Below are positions 8,778 through 17,064 of a DNA stretch of 64,000 nt, piece by piece. Source of the DNA: [Clostridium] leptum DSM 753 (GTDB taxonomy: Bacteria > Bacillota > Clostridia > Oscillospirales > Acutalibacteraceae). The first letter of the stretch is position 1. Each line of letters starts with the position of its first letter. The notes below the pieces were generated by a model that had not been told where the DNA came from, made no database searches, and was given only the letters and a program-made list of their open reading frames with translations. The stretch covers positions 310,001 through 374,000 of the forward strand of contig DS480349.1 of assembly GCA_000154345.1 (NCBI GenBank), in the 5' to 3' direction. The position numbers and the translations under genes were made by a program.

Positions 8778-8850
8778 CACTTTAGTTTACTTTAGCTGAA
8801 TCCCGTTCAGAAGGGGTTTAGATAAGATATTAGATAAATTGAAATGCGTG

Positions 8851-8898
8851 AAACAGCCTGCCGCTAAAAAAAGAGCTTTGCTGGCAGGCTGTTTTATT
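8851..8898 (+). terminator. Terminator of the flavodiiron gene
   Basis: AACAGCCTGCC and GGCAGGCTGTT form a perfect 11-bp stem around an A-rich loop, followed by TTATTATTT. Confidence 0.85.
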
Positions 8899-8933
8899 AT
8901 TTGTTTTTTAAGCCTTCGATATAATAATAGTTA

Positions 8934-8972
8934 GCGCCGCGCCGTATAGGAATTTTCCTATACGACGCGGCG
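8934..8972. terminator. Long GC-rich hairpin, probable bidirectional terminator
   Basis: Arms of 19 bases with one mismatch (8934-8952 and 8954-8972) form a very stable hairpin followed by TTTT on the plus strand. On the minus strand it lies downstream of the 9021-15427 operon and is followed by a T-rich stretch. It can serve converging transcripts. Confidence 0.7.
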
Positions 8973-9020
8973 CTTTTGGGATTATGGCTTTAAAAAGGCA
9001 TACGCTAAAATAAATGCAAG

Positions 9021-9980
9021 CTATTTGGAAACGACGTTAACCGGAGCACCCTTTTGAAATTGTCTCAGGTTCTCCACTGCAATATTCATCAACCGCTGAC
9101 GGCTTTCCTTAGGTGCCCAGGAAATATGGGGGGTAATCAAGCAGTTTTTCGCTTTCAAAAGCGGATTATCTCCTTTAATGGGCTCGGTAGAAACCACATC
9201 CAGCCCAGCTGCATACACCTTGCCTGAATTTAAAGCATCGGCAAGATCCTGTTCTACAATCAGCGGCCCGCGGCTGTTGTTCAAAATAATAACCCCATCC
9301 TTCATTTTTGAGATGGTGTCCCGATTGATTAACCCTTGTGTTTCCGGGAATAGGGGACAATGTAGGGAAATTACATCGGATTGAGACAGTAGGTTGTCTA
9401 GCCCCGTAAACTGATAGCCCTCCAACAGCCTATCGTCTGGCCGATAGGCATCATAGGCAAGGATATTCATTCCTAAGGCCTTAGCGATTCTGGCCGTAGT
9501 CCGGCCGATCCGCCCGAAACCGATGATTCCCATGTTTTTTCCCGCCAGCTCAATCAGCGGATAATCCCAGAAGCACCAATCCTGGTTATTTTCCCATCTG
9601 CCCTGGTGAACCGCCTGGTCATGATGGCCTATATGGTGACAGATTTCCAACAGCATAGCGATAGCAAACTGGCCGACAGCGTCGGTGCCGTAGGTGGGAA
9701 TATTGCTTACAACCACCCCATGCTCCTTCGCGGAAGAAACATCAACAATGTTATAGCCAGTGGCGAGCACGCCGATAAATTTTAAATTAGGGCAGGCTGC
9801 CAGGGTTTCCGCAGAAATCGGGGTCTTATTGGTGTAAACAGCCTCGGCATCTCCGATACGGTTTACGATCTGATCAGCAGCGGTTCTGTCATAAACGGTC
9901 AAATCACCTAAGGCTTTTAGATCGTCCCAGCTTAAATCGCCGGGATTTTCTGTGTAACCGTCCAGAACAACGATTTTCAT
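9021..9980 (-). CDS. D-2-hydroxyacid dehydrogenase, hydroxypyruvate-reductase-like
   Basis: NAD(P)-dependent reduction of a 2-oxo acid to the D-2-hydroxy acid, or the reverse. The 319-aa protein has the NAD motif GFGRIGRTTA, the LNNSRGPLIVEQDL segment with the catalytic-region Arg, a Glu in VVSTEPIKGDNPLL, and the catalytic His in TPHISWAPKESRQRL. The pattern is closest to glycerate dehydrogenase/hydroxypyruvate reductase. ATG at 9980 follows AAGGAGG. It is the last gene of the leftward operon, 43 nt after a second family member. In this locus it may reduce a hydroxypyruvate- or tartronate-semialdehyde-like product of aldol cleavage; that is inference. Confidence 0.85.
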   Translation of the reverse strand: MKIVVLDGYTENPGDLSWDDLKALGDLTVYDRTAADQIVNRIGDAEAVYTNKTPISAETLAACPNLKFIGVLATGYNIVDVSSAKEHGVVVSNIPTYGTDAVGQFAIAMLLEICHHIGHHDQAVHQGRWENNQDWCFWDYPLIELAGKNMGIIGFGRIGRTTARIAKALGMNILAYDAYRPDDRLLEGYQFTGLDNLLSQSDVISLHCPLFPETQGLINRDTISKMKDGVIILNNSRGPLIVEQDLADALNSGKVYAAGLDVVSTEPIKGDNPLLKAKNCLITPHISWAPKESRQRLMNIAVENLRQFQKGAPVNVVSK

Positions 9981-10023
9981 GTTATGTCCTCCTTGATCTG
10001 TTATTTACCGACGGACACAACTC

Positions 10024-10989
10024 TTATTTATTAATCCAGTTTTTGGGGTCCTTGCCGTTCATTACGTCAATGATTACCTGAGCGGAGAATAGTCCCACCG
10101 CCTCGAAGGTCTCCCAAGTATCGCCGCACATATGAGGCATCATGACAATGTTATCCAGCTCAAACAGCGGGTTATCCTTGGGGGTTGGCTCTTCTTCGAA
10201 CACGTCAGTTGCGGCGCGGGCAATCCATTTTTCTTTCAGTGCTTTATACATTGCCGCTTCGTCTACGACGGATCCGCGGGCTACATTGACAAATACGGCG
10301 GAGTCTTTCATGGCCTTGAATTCCTTCTCACCGAACATCTTATAGGTTTCCGGCGTAGCGGGAACGTGTACAGAAATAATGTCAGATTCTTTTACCACCG
10401 TGTCGAAATCTACGATTTCAACGCCCAGCTTCTCAGCTTCCTCATAGTTGGGGTATTTATCATAGGCGATAATCCTGGCTGGACCAAACGCCTTCACCAG
10501 CTTCGCCACATAACGGGCAATCGCTCCGAAGCCGACTAAGCCGTAAACCTTATTACGGATAATTCTTCCGGTGCTGTCACGTACCCATTCGCCCCTCCGG
10601 ACAGCGTTATCAAGATTGACCAAATCGCGTAAAGACGCCAATACCAACAAAATAGTGTTTTCAGCAACAGAATCGGCGTTGATACCAGTGGCAATAGAAA
10701 CCTTGACGCCGTGACGTTTCGCGGCTTCCAGGTCAATATTGTTGTAACCGACGCCGAAACGTCCAATGGCCTTTAAATTAGGGCAAGCCTGAAAAATTTC
10801 TTCATTCCATTCGTCACAGCCGATAATAGCGCCGCAGATATCCTTACCAACAGCTTTGATCTCATCAGCTGTCATTACGGTATCGCCCTGGTATTCGATA
10901 ACTTCAAAACCTTCTTTTTCCAGAAGCTCTTTGGCGCTTTTGCAGCGCTGAGAATACAATGTGACAGTGGACAGTACTTTTTTCTTCAT
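10024..10989 (-). CDS. D-2-hydroxyacid dehydrogenase, SerA-like
   Basis: Second member of the D-isomer-specific 2-hydroxyacid dehydrogenase family in this operon, 321 aa. The domain order is standard: catalytic half, Rossmann domain, then FVNVARGSVVDEAAMYKAL with the conserved Arg, the Glu region DVFEEEPTPKDNPLFELDN and the catalytic His in MMPHMCG. The nucleotide motif reads GFGAIA instead of GxGxxG, so the third Gly is Ala. The start ATG 10989 has a GGAGTG site. It resembles phosphoglycerate-dehydrogenase-like enzymes but lacks the C-terminal regulatory ACT domain. The paired enzymes probably act on different oxo acids of the same pathway. Confidence 0.82.
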   Translation of the reverse strand: MKKKVLSTVTLYSQRCKSAKELLEKEGFEVIEYQGDTVMTADEIKAVGKDICGAIIGCDEWNEEIFQACPNLKAIGRFGVGYNNIDLEAAKRHGVKVSIATGINADSVAENTILLVLASLRDLVNLDNAVRRGEWVRDSTGRIIRNKVYGLVGFGAIARYVAKLVKAFGPARIIAYDKYPNYEEAEKLGVEIVDFDTVVKESDIISVHVPATPETYKMFGEKEFKAMKDSAVFVNVARGSVVDEAAMYKALKEKWIARAATDVFEEEPTPKDNPLFELDNIVMMPHMCGDTWETFEAVGLFSAQVIIDVMNGKDPKNWINK

Positions 10990-11032
10990 GTCTGATTCAC
11001 TCCATAAAGTATAGATTTTATTTGACGGCGGA

Positions 11033-11872
11033 TCAGCCCTTGACGGCGCCCGCAGTAAGTCCGGTGATGATATAACGCTGGAGGAAGAAGGAAATAATGA
11101 TAATAGGCAGCGTAATAACCACGGAAGCGCACATGATACCGCCCCAGTCTACGTTGGAATAGGAAATAAACTGATAAATCGCGATAGGTAGCGTAGTAGT
11201 ATCGTTGGAGCAAAGAACCAGGGCGAACATAAAGTTGTTCCAAGAGAAAATGAACGCCAAAATACCGGAGGTCAGAATGCCGGGAGTAGACAGCGGCAGC
11301 ATGATTCGGATAAAAGTACCGAACCGGGAGGCGCCGTCGATATAGGCGGATTGCTCAAGCTCTTGGGGCAAGGTTTCATAATATGGAATCATGATCCATA
11401 CGATCAACGGGAGAGAGACAATCAAATGGCAAATGATCAAGGACAGATAGGTCCCGGAAAGATGCAGGTTGGTAAACAGGATGTACCAGGGAACCAGGAA
11501 GGAAACTGCCGGAACAATACGGATCATAAGGATAATGCCAGAAAAAAGATGCTGCTTTTCCCGTGCGATGGAATAAGCGGCGGGAAGTCCCAAAATTAGA
11601 GACAGAACGGTAGATACCAAGCTGACGATGAGACTGTTAATAATCGGCTTGGCAAAGTCGTAGTTGACAAACACGTTCTCGAAGTTCTTCATGGTGGGCG
11701 TGAAGTTAAACAGCTTACTCATATTCAGTATGTCGGCGTTAGTTTTAAAGGAAGCCAGGAACATCCAGAACATGGGAAAGAGAACAAAAAAGAGGAGAAT
11801 AACAACTACGATGTAAAAGAATATTCTTCCAGTAATCCGAGCGGATCTGGATTTCGCTACATTTTCAGTCAT
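11033..11872 (-). CDS. Sugar ABC transporter permease, MalG type
   Basis: Inner subunit of a carbohydrate importer (CUT1 family), 279 aa with six predicted membrane helices. The cytoplasmic coupling loop EQSAYIDGASRFGTFIRIML has the EAA-loop consensus of MalG-type permeases. Its ATG overlaps the stop codon of the preceding permease (TAATG), so translation is coupled. It needs an external ATPase, as none is encoded in the locus; CUT1 systems of Gram-positives often share one MsmX-like ATPase. Confidence 0.9.
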   Translation of the reverse strand: MTENVAKSRSARITGRIFFYIVVVILLFFVLFPMFWMFLASFKTNADILNMSKLFNFTPTMKNFENVFVNYDFAKPIINSLIVSLVSTVLSLILGLPAAYSIAREKQHLFSGIILMIRIVPAVSFLVPWYILFTNLHLSGTYLSLIICHLIVSLPLIVWIMIPYYETLPQELEQSAYIDGASRFGTFIRIMLPLSTPGILTSGILAFIFSWNNFMFALVLCSNDTTTLPIAIYQFISYSNVDWGGIMCASVVITLPIIIISFFLQRYIITGLTAGAVKG

Positions 11873-12759
11873 TAATAATCCACCTCCATCTTGCTCTTAA
11901 TCTTAACGGTGATAGCAGCAATTACCATCACAACAACAAAGAATACGATCAGCATGGAAGACGCCGATCCAAACTGCATAAACTCAAAGGCTTGCCGGTA
12001 GGACAAAATATTCATGGTTTCTGTCGCGTAACCAGGGCCTCCCTGAGTCATGGAGTACATGATATCGAAGGTCTTCAGAACATCGATTAATCTTAATAAG
12101 AAAGCTGTAAAAATAGTGGGGCGGAGGAGAGGCAGAGTAATATGCCAGGTTACCTGCCAAGGAGTAGCGCCGTCCACCATTGCGGACTCAAAGGGCTCAG
12201 TGGAAATAGACGTGATGCCAGCCAAAACAATCAGCATGACCTGTGGAGTCCACTCCCAGATATCTACTACGATCAAAGAATACAGAGCAATATTAGAATC
12301 ACCTAAAAAGTTTACTGTCGGCATTCCCATAGACTTCAGAATATAGTCAAGAATACCGATGTTGGGATCATACATCAGCTTCCAAACCATACCGATAGCC
12401 ACAGGGGTTGCCACCATCGGAATAAGGAAAGCTGTTTTTACAAAGTTTTTGCCGAAGAACCGGCGGTTCAAGAACAGCGCGATACCGATTCCCAAAATCA
12501 TTTCAATTGTCAGAGCGATAGCGGTGAAAATAAAGGTACGGCCGATAGCCATGGGGAACCGGGAATCACTGAAGAGGTCGATATAGTTTTGGAGGCCGAC
12601 ATATTCCCAAGGAATATTGGCTGACATTCTCCAGGAATGAAAACTAAGAACTAAGGTATATATAATCGGAAAAAGCACCATTGCCAAAACAAAAATAATT
12701 GTCGGCACGGTAAAGAACCATTTCAGGCGCTTATCTACCCATCTTCCTATCTTTTGCAA
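11872..12759 (-). CDS. Sugar ABC transporter permease, MalF type
   Basis: First membrane subunit of the importer, 295 aa with six helices. The EAA-like loop SAMVDGATPWQVTWHITLPL sits near residue 200. LKTFDIMYSMTQGGPGYATE after it is characteristic of MalF/UgpA-type permeases. The start is TTG 12759, ten bases after AAAGGAGG. It is 227 nt downstream of the binding-protein gene, with a hairpin in between, and its stop overlaps the next permease. Confidence 0.9.
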   Translation of the reverse strand: MQKIGRWVDKRLKWFFTVPTIIFVLAMVLFPIIYTLVLSFHSWRMSANIPWEYVGLQNYIDLFSDSRFPMAIGRTFIFTAIALTIEMILGIGIALFLNRRFFGKNFVKTAFLIPMVATPVAIGMVWKLMYDPNIGILDYILKSMGMPTVNFLGDSNIALYSLIVVDIWEWTPQVMLIVLAGITSISTEPFESAMVDGATPWQVTWHITLPLLRPTIFTAFLLRLIDVLKTFDIMYSMTQGGPGYATETMNILSYRQAFEFMQFGSASSMLIVFFVVVMVIAAITVKIKSKMEVDY

Positions 12760-12917
12760 TTTGAGATTGCCTCCTTTGCTCTTTTTTGGATGCCGCCCGT
12801 CTGGGAATTGAAAGAGCCAGGTTTACTGAAACCATTCCAAATCTTTTGTACGCCTATCTCCGCGCAGATTTTAAAGCCAAAATCCCCACAATACCGGTTG
12901 GCGGTTCCTAAAATGGA

Positions 12918-12944
12918 GCCTGCAGCTCGTAATGATCTGCAGGC
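12918..12944 (-). terminator. Intra-operon hairpin between binding protein and permeases
   Basis: GCCTGCAG and CTGCAGGC form a perfect 8-bp stem with an 11-nt loop, followed on the minus strand by TCCATTTTAGG. It lies 40-70 nt after the binding-protein stop. It probably protects or partly terminates the message so that binding protein exceeds permease. Confidence 0.5.
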
Positions 12945-12986
12945 ACCACTTTCACATCTGTTTAGACAGGATTACTGAGAAAAGTC

Positions 12987-14378
12987 TTATTTCTCTTCGT
13001 CGAGAAGCTTCTGGAAATCAGCGTTAGCGGTATCAGCAGCAGCCTGAACGTCACCGCCCTCAATAGCAGTTACGATGACCTGGCCGATTACGTCTCTGGC
13101 GGAAGCAACGTTGATCATGTAAGGACGGTCGGTACCGTAAGCCTTATTACCAACCTCAGCGGCCAGATCCTGGAATTCCTGCGGCCAGCTGGAAAGGCCT
13201 TCCACTTCCCACACGGAGGTACGGGCGGCGGAGCTGCCGTTAGACTGCGCATCCTGCTGCATTTCAGAAGAAGCCATCCAGTTGATCAGAGCCCAAGCGG
13301 CATCCTTCTGGGTAGAACCATAGCTGATGCCCAGCGCCCAAGGAGTGATGGAATAGTTGCCGTAATCCCCATCAGGGCCGACAGGCAGATCAAAGCAGCC
13401 GATCTCTTCCAAAGTAATGGCAGAGTTATCAGGATCCCAAGAACCCAGGTTGGTGTTCGCGTCAAAGCGCATAGCGGTTTGTCCCTGGGTGAAGAGGCTC
13501 CAGGTTTCTGTCCATGTCATGCTCAGAACGCCGTCAGGGCCAGTGTCTCGGAGCAGCTTACCGTAGAACTCAAAGGCTTCCACAGCTTCCGGAGTATTGA
13601 TGGTAGCGGTTTTGGTACCGTCATCTGCTTCCGTGAAGAAGTCAGCACCGTAAGCGCGAAGGAAACCGGAGAATTGAGTAACAGCCGGGTTCGCCATACC
13701 ACGGCAGGCGAAACCAGAAACACCGGCGTCACGGTCTGTCAGTTTTACAGCCACATCATACAACTCGTCCATGGTTTTCGGATAATCATCCTCGGTTAAG
13801 CCAGCAGCCTCCCACATGGTTTTGTTGTAATAAACAGCGCCGGACTCCGTCATAACCGGTAAACCAACAGCATCTCCGGTGGCAGGATCCTGGGTGACTT
13901 CCTTAGAAGCATCCATATAGTCGTCATAGTTGGCGGCTTCCGGATCAGCGTCTATGTAGGGCTGCAGGTTTTCCAGCCATCCATTCTGTACAAACAGTAG
14001 AGTTTCGTCCAGAGGACGGAACATGAGAGCGTCGATATCAGCGCCGCCGGCAGCCATGCTGACAGCGATCTTATTGGACGCTTGCTCATTGGTAAACTGC
14101 TGGAAATTCACTTCGATGCCGTACAGGTCGCGCAGCTCCTGCAGATGCTCTTCGTCGAAGGCGGTAGTAGCGATTACGTTGTCAACACCAATGACGTTCA
14201 AAGTTGTGTTGAATTTCTCGGTATCGCCGCCGGTGGACTCTGTCGCGGAGCTATCACCAGCAGTACTGCTGTCGCCGCCGGTAGAAGAGGTGGTACCTCC
14301 GTCACCGGAGCAGCCGGCAAATATGCCGGCCAGCAGCGCGATCATGGTGAGGGCGCTCACTAGTCTTTTTGCTTTCAT
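12987..14378 (-). CDS. Extracellular sugar-binding lipoprotein of the ABC importer
   Basis: Family 1 solute-binding protein, 463 aa, anchored outside the membrane as a lipoprotein. The signal peptide is MKAKRLVSALTMIALL and lipobox AGIFAGC puts the modified Cys at residue 23. A Gly/Ser/Thr-rich tether follows (about 24-55). The mature part has the typical two-lobe pattern, with PVMTESGAVYYNKTMWEAAG in the first lobe and an aromatic-rich ligand cleft. ATG 14378 follows GGGAGG. The ligand is probably a sugar or sugar acid given the CUT1 permeases and the catabolic neighbours, but the sequence does not identify it. Confidence 0.88.
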   Translation of the reverse strand: MKAKRLVSALTMIALLAGIFAGCSGDGGTTSSTGGDSSTAGDSSATESTGGDTEKFNTTLNVIGVDNVIATTAFDEEHLQELRDLYGIEVNFQQFTNEQASNKIAVSMAAGGADIDALMFRPLDETLLFVQNGWLENLQPYIDADPEAANYDDYMDASKEVTQDPATGDAVGLPVMTESGAVYYNKTMWEAAGLTEDDYPKTMDELYDVAVKLTDRDAGVSGFACRGMANPAVTQFSGFLRAYGADFFTEADDGTKTATINTPEAVEAFEFYGKLLRDTGPDGVLSMTWTETWSLFTQGQTAMRFDANTNLGSWDPDNSAITLEEIGCFDLPVGPDGDYGNYSITPWALGISYGSTQKDAAWALINWMASSEMQQDAQSNGSSAARTSVWEVEGLSSWPQEFQDLAAEVGNKAYGTDRPYMINVASARDVIGQVIVTAIEGGDVQAAADTANADFQKLLDEEK

Positions 14379-14438
14379 AAATCTTCAGCCTCCCAAAATT
14401 TTATTTTGCCGGCCTTTCGGCACAGCCTGGTTTAAAAC

Positions 14439-14482
14439 CGTTTTCCGGCTCCCGATCCCTCGCATACAAAAGCCGGAAAACG
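14439..14482 (-). terminator. Attenuator-like hairpin between the lyase and the binding protein
   Basis: CGTTTTCCGGCT and AGCCGGAAAACG form a perfect 12-bp inverted repeat with a 20-nt loop. On the minus strand a GGTTTTAAACC stretch follows. It lies in the 140-nt gap after the lyase stop and could reduce read-through or define a processed 5' end. Confidence 0.5.
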
Positions 14483-14518
14483 CAATACCCTAAAACCAAT
14501 TAGATATACAGGACAGCC

Positions 14519-15427
14519 TTACAGCTTGGTCGGATCCAAATAGTTCATCTTCTCGATAGCGTCGATCAGCTCTTTTTGCTCTTCGGGGCTGATGGTGCGC
14601 AAAGGCTCACGAATAGAATCATGGGCAATCACGCCGCGATGCTTCAGGCATACCTTATATCTGGACATGTTGTTAGGACCGCTGATGTAGTCGATCATCA
14701 GATTCGTCTTTTTCTGAAGCTTTCTGGCTAATTCGATATCACCCTTCTGGAAGGCATCGTAAATAGCTACGAAATGCTCAGGAACCACATTAGCATTACC
14801 AGAGATTGTGCCGTCGCCGCCAGCACACAGAGTGACAAAGAAGAGATCGTCGGGACCAGCCAGCACAGAGAATTTGCCGTCGTTGACATTCATGAACTTC
14901 ATCAGTCTGGGCATGTCAGGATAACTGTACTTAATACCAACAACATTCTTGCAGCGGCTGGCAACTCTTTGGGCCAGTTCCGGTGTGATGTCATTCACAG
15001 CCAATTGGGGAATGCCATACAGATAGATGGAGAAATCATCGGAAACGCTTTGGGCTACCCGAACAAAATATTCCTCAAGCTCTTTCTGATCCAGCTTGAA
15101 GTAATAGGGGGTAACGACACCAATACCATCCGCGCCAACCTTTTCCGCGTGCTGAGCAAGCTCAATGGTATCCTTCGTAGTCAGAGCGCCTACCATGGAG
15201 AACACCTGAACACGGCCGTTAGCAACCTTCAGACAGGTTTCGAGAACCTTTTTGCGCTCTTCTAACGTTAGATAGCACATCTCACCGGTAGAACCGTTGG
15301 GATATAAGCCGTGAACACCCTTATCGATCAGGTATTCGCAAAGACTTTCCAAGCTCTTGTAGTCCACCTGCTGATCAGGGGTCATCGGGCAAGAAATCGG
15401 GACATTAACACCTTTCATTGTTTTCAT
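14519..15427 (-). CDS. DapA/N-acetylneuraminate lyase family class I lyase
   Basis: A TIM-barrel Schiff-base aldolase or dehydratase of 302 aa, first gene of the leftward operon. GSTGEM (45-50) is the substrate-carboxylate loop (usually GTTGE). Tyr137 in YLYGIP and the Schiff-base Lys166 in VVGIKYSYPD are present. The family includes dihydrodipicolinate synthase, sialate lyase, KDG aldolase and 5-dehydro-4-deoxyglucarate dehydratase. Placement with an importer and hydroxyacid dehydrogenases argues for a catabolic sugar-acid enzyme rather than lysine synthesis. ATG 15427 is ten bases after AAGGAGG. The exact substrate is unresolved. Confidence 0.85.
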   Translation of the reverse strand: MKTMKGVNVPISCPMTPDQQVDYKSLESLCEYLIDKGVHGLYPNGSTGEMCYLTLEERKKVLETCLKVANGRVQVFSMVGALTTKDTIELAQHAEKVGADGIGVVTPYYFKLDQKELEEYFVRVAQSVSDDFSIYLYGIPQLAVNDITPELAQRVASRCKNVVGIKYSYPDMPRLMKFMNVNDGKFSVLAGPDDLFFVTLCAGGDGTISGNANVVPEHFVAIYDAFQKGDIELARKLQKKTNLMIDYISGPNNMSRYKVCLKHRGVIAHDSIREPLRTISPEEQKELIDAIEKMNYLDPTKL

Positions 15428-15486
15428 GACACATGTTCCTCCTTGATGTAATGAATTGCCATAAATGAAATAAAACAGTTGGTTTT

Positions 15487-15517
15487 GTGCGTATTTAATA
15501 AAATAAAATTAACGCAC
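15487..15517. promoter_or_regulatory. Candidate LysR operator dyad
   Basis: GTGCGT (15487-15492) and ACGCAC (15512-15517) are inverted repeats 19 bp apart around an AT-rich core. They lie between the leftward promoter and the lyase gene, in the region shared with the divergent LysR gene. Confidence 0.4.
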
Positions 15518-15532
15518 TTGTGTTTTGTAGAC

Positions 15533-15562
15533 ATATTAATCTTGTTTATACCTAAAAGTCAA
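15533..15562 (-). promoter_or_regulatory. Candidate promoter of the leftward catabolic operon
   Basis: On the minus strand TTGACT (15557-15562) and TAATAT (15533-15538) are 18 bp apart. Transcription would begin near 15526, about 100 nt before the lyase start codon. Confidence 0.55.
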
Positions 15563-15930
15563 TAGTTTTGAACGATTTTTAAAGATTCGAAAATTGACTT
15601 CAACAATCGCAATTTGGAATTTATCACTAATTTTTTTAGAAATACAGCCATTTTTTTGTAATTTAGAAGATCGGTTTTATAAACTTGTTGGTTTACATAA
15701 TTTTATTCGCTTTGGAATGGGACGGGATTTCAAAAAATTAATAATGGGAGTATGTTGTTCTCTAAAAATAATTACAATTTCTCTAATTGGTATAGTTTGA
15801 CATGCATTTAGGCTTAGTAAGAAAGAGACGACAATCCTAGACATTTTTTGTATCATATGTTATAAGTTTCAGTATTTTTCAGTGCTTTTTTAATTTTGCC
15901 GAATGAGAAACATGAGGAGTGGAACAAAAA
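15563..15930. other. AT-rich divergent control region, no supported gene
   Basis: About 370 bases separate the leftward promoter from the LysR start. A 68-codon open frame at 15594-15800 has no ribosome-binding site and a low-complexity product. The strong AT richness suits a regulatory region; I see no clear rightward promoter. Confidence 0.5.
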
Positions 15931-16851
15931 ATGGATATTTTTCAACTGCAATATTTCTTATCAGCGGCAATAACTGGAAATTTTACAATGGCCGCTGCTG
16001 AAAACAACATTTCCCAATCTTCGTTTTCCAAGCATATCATGGCGCTGGAAAATGAAATGGGTGTAAAGCTTTTCTATAGGAATCGAAAAAGTATTTCTCT
16101 AACTCCTGCGGGAGAACGTCTTCAAAAGCACGCTTACGCCATTTTAGGCTCCTACAAAAGCATGATGGACGATATGGCGTGTTATTCTCAGGACGATATA
16201 GTAATCAGCATTTTTTCTATTCCAGTATTTGTACAATATCAAATCCCCGAAATTATGAGTGCTTTCAGGGCGCTGCATCCACAGGTGAAGTTTAATGTGG
16301 TGGAAAGTGAAAGCTCTCTTGTGCTGCAAGGCTTAAGAAGGCTGGAGTGTGACTTCGCCATTCTTAGAACGGATTTTTTAGACGAGGAGCAATATAACAT
16401 CACTCCAATCAATGTGGATAGGCTGGTCGCGGTAGTACCGGAGAATCATCCCTTGGCGAAGGAGAAGTCGATTTCCGTCAAGCGCTTGAAAGGGGAAAAG
16501 CTTCTGCTGCCTACAGGCAAAGCGTCGCTTTTTGATATTTGTATGGCGGTATGCAAAAAAGCCGGCTTTACACCGAACGTTCCCTATACCGTAAGCGGTA
16601 AACCGGAAATCTCTCTCAAATTTGTGAAAAATGATGGCGTTATTGTTTTGGCCATGGAGCAGGTAATGACTTATTTCGATATGCCAGGCTGTGTGGTGGT
16701 ACCCCTTGAGGAGGAATATCTCAGTACGACTGGACTGGTTCAGCTAAAGTCTCGGGAAACCAGTTCCATTACTCGAAAGTTTATGTCTTTTGTGAAAGAG
16801 TGGCAAAAGCCAATCTCCGAAAAAGCAGGAACTGAAAAGAAAGAAAAATAA
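15931..16851 (+). CDS. LysR-family transcriptional regulator
   Basis: Probable regulator of the surrounding sugar-acid genes. The N-terminal winged helix is MDIFQLQYFLSAAITGNFTM with the recognition segment NISQSSFSKHIMALENEMG, then LFYRNRKSISLTPAG. An effector-binding domain of two lobes covers about 90-295. The start is ATG 15931, after GAGGAG; a GTG at 15919 overlaps that site. Length 306 aa is normal. It is transcribed away from the lyase-ABC operon and toward the Ldh2/RraA/aldolase genes, the usual arrangement for a regulator responding to a pathway metabolite. A terminator follows. Confidence 0.9.
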   Translation: MDIFQLQYFLSAAITGNFTMAAAENNISQSSFSKHIMALENEMGVKLFYRNRKSISLTPAGERLQKHAYAILGSYKSMMDDMACYSQDDIVISIFSIPVFVQYQIPEIMSAFRALHPQVKFNVVESESSLVLQGLRRLECDFAILRTDFLDEEQYNITPINVDRLVAVVPENHPLAKEKSISVKRLKGEKLLLPTGKASLFDICMAVCKKAGFTPNVPYTVSGKPEISLKFVKNDGVIVLAMEQVMTYFDMPGCVVVPLEEEYLSTTGLVQLKSRETSSITRKFMSFVKEWQKPISEKAGTEKKEK

Positions 16852-16861
16852 AAAATTTTTT

Positions 16862-16905
16862 AAGGGTTCGCCTCTCTTTTGTGAAAAGAAAGACGAACCC
16901 TTTTA
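16862..16905 (+). terminator. Terminator after the LysR gene
   Basis: AAGGGTTCG and CGAACCCTT form a perfect stem, with an inner TCTTTT/AAAAGA pairing, followed by TTATTTT. Confidence 0.85.
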
Positions 16906-17064
16906 TTTTGCATGGATGCTAGACTTTCAAAGCCGCTAGAGTTAAAAATCCCGCGTCTGATTTATCATGAAAAATTAAAAAGCTGGAGATATGCCCCTCT
17001 TGACACCTTTGAAGAAGTGCAGTATTGTGTACGCGAAAATATTTTCCAAAAAGGAAGGGTTGTC

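Noticed and set aside
8226..8780. 184-codon open frame antisense to the flavodiiron gene
   Set aside because: It is a shadow of the well-supported flavin-reductase and rubredoxin coding region and has no start signal.
14023..14493. 156-codon open frame antisense to the binding-protein gene
   Set aside because: The Ala/Ser/Pro-rich product reflects the opposite-strand codon pattern of the lipoprotein tether.
15594..15800. 68-codon open frame in the divergent control region
   Set aside because: AT-rich, no ribosome-binding site, and no similarity that I recognise.
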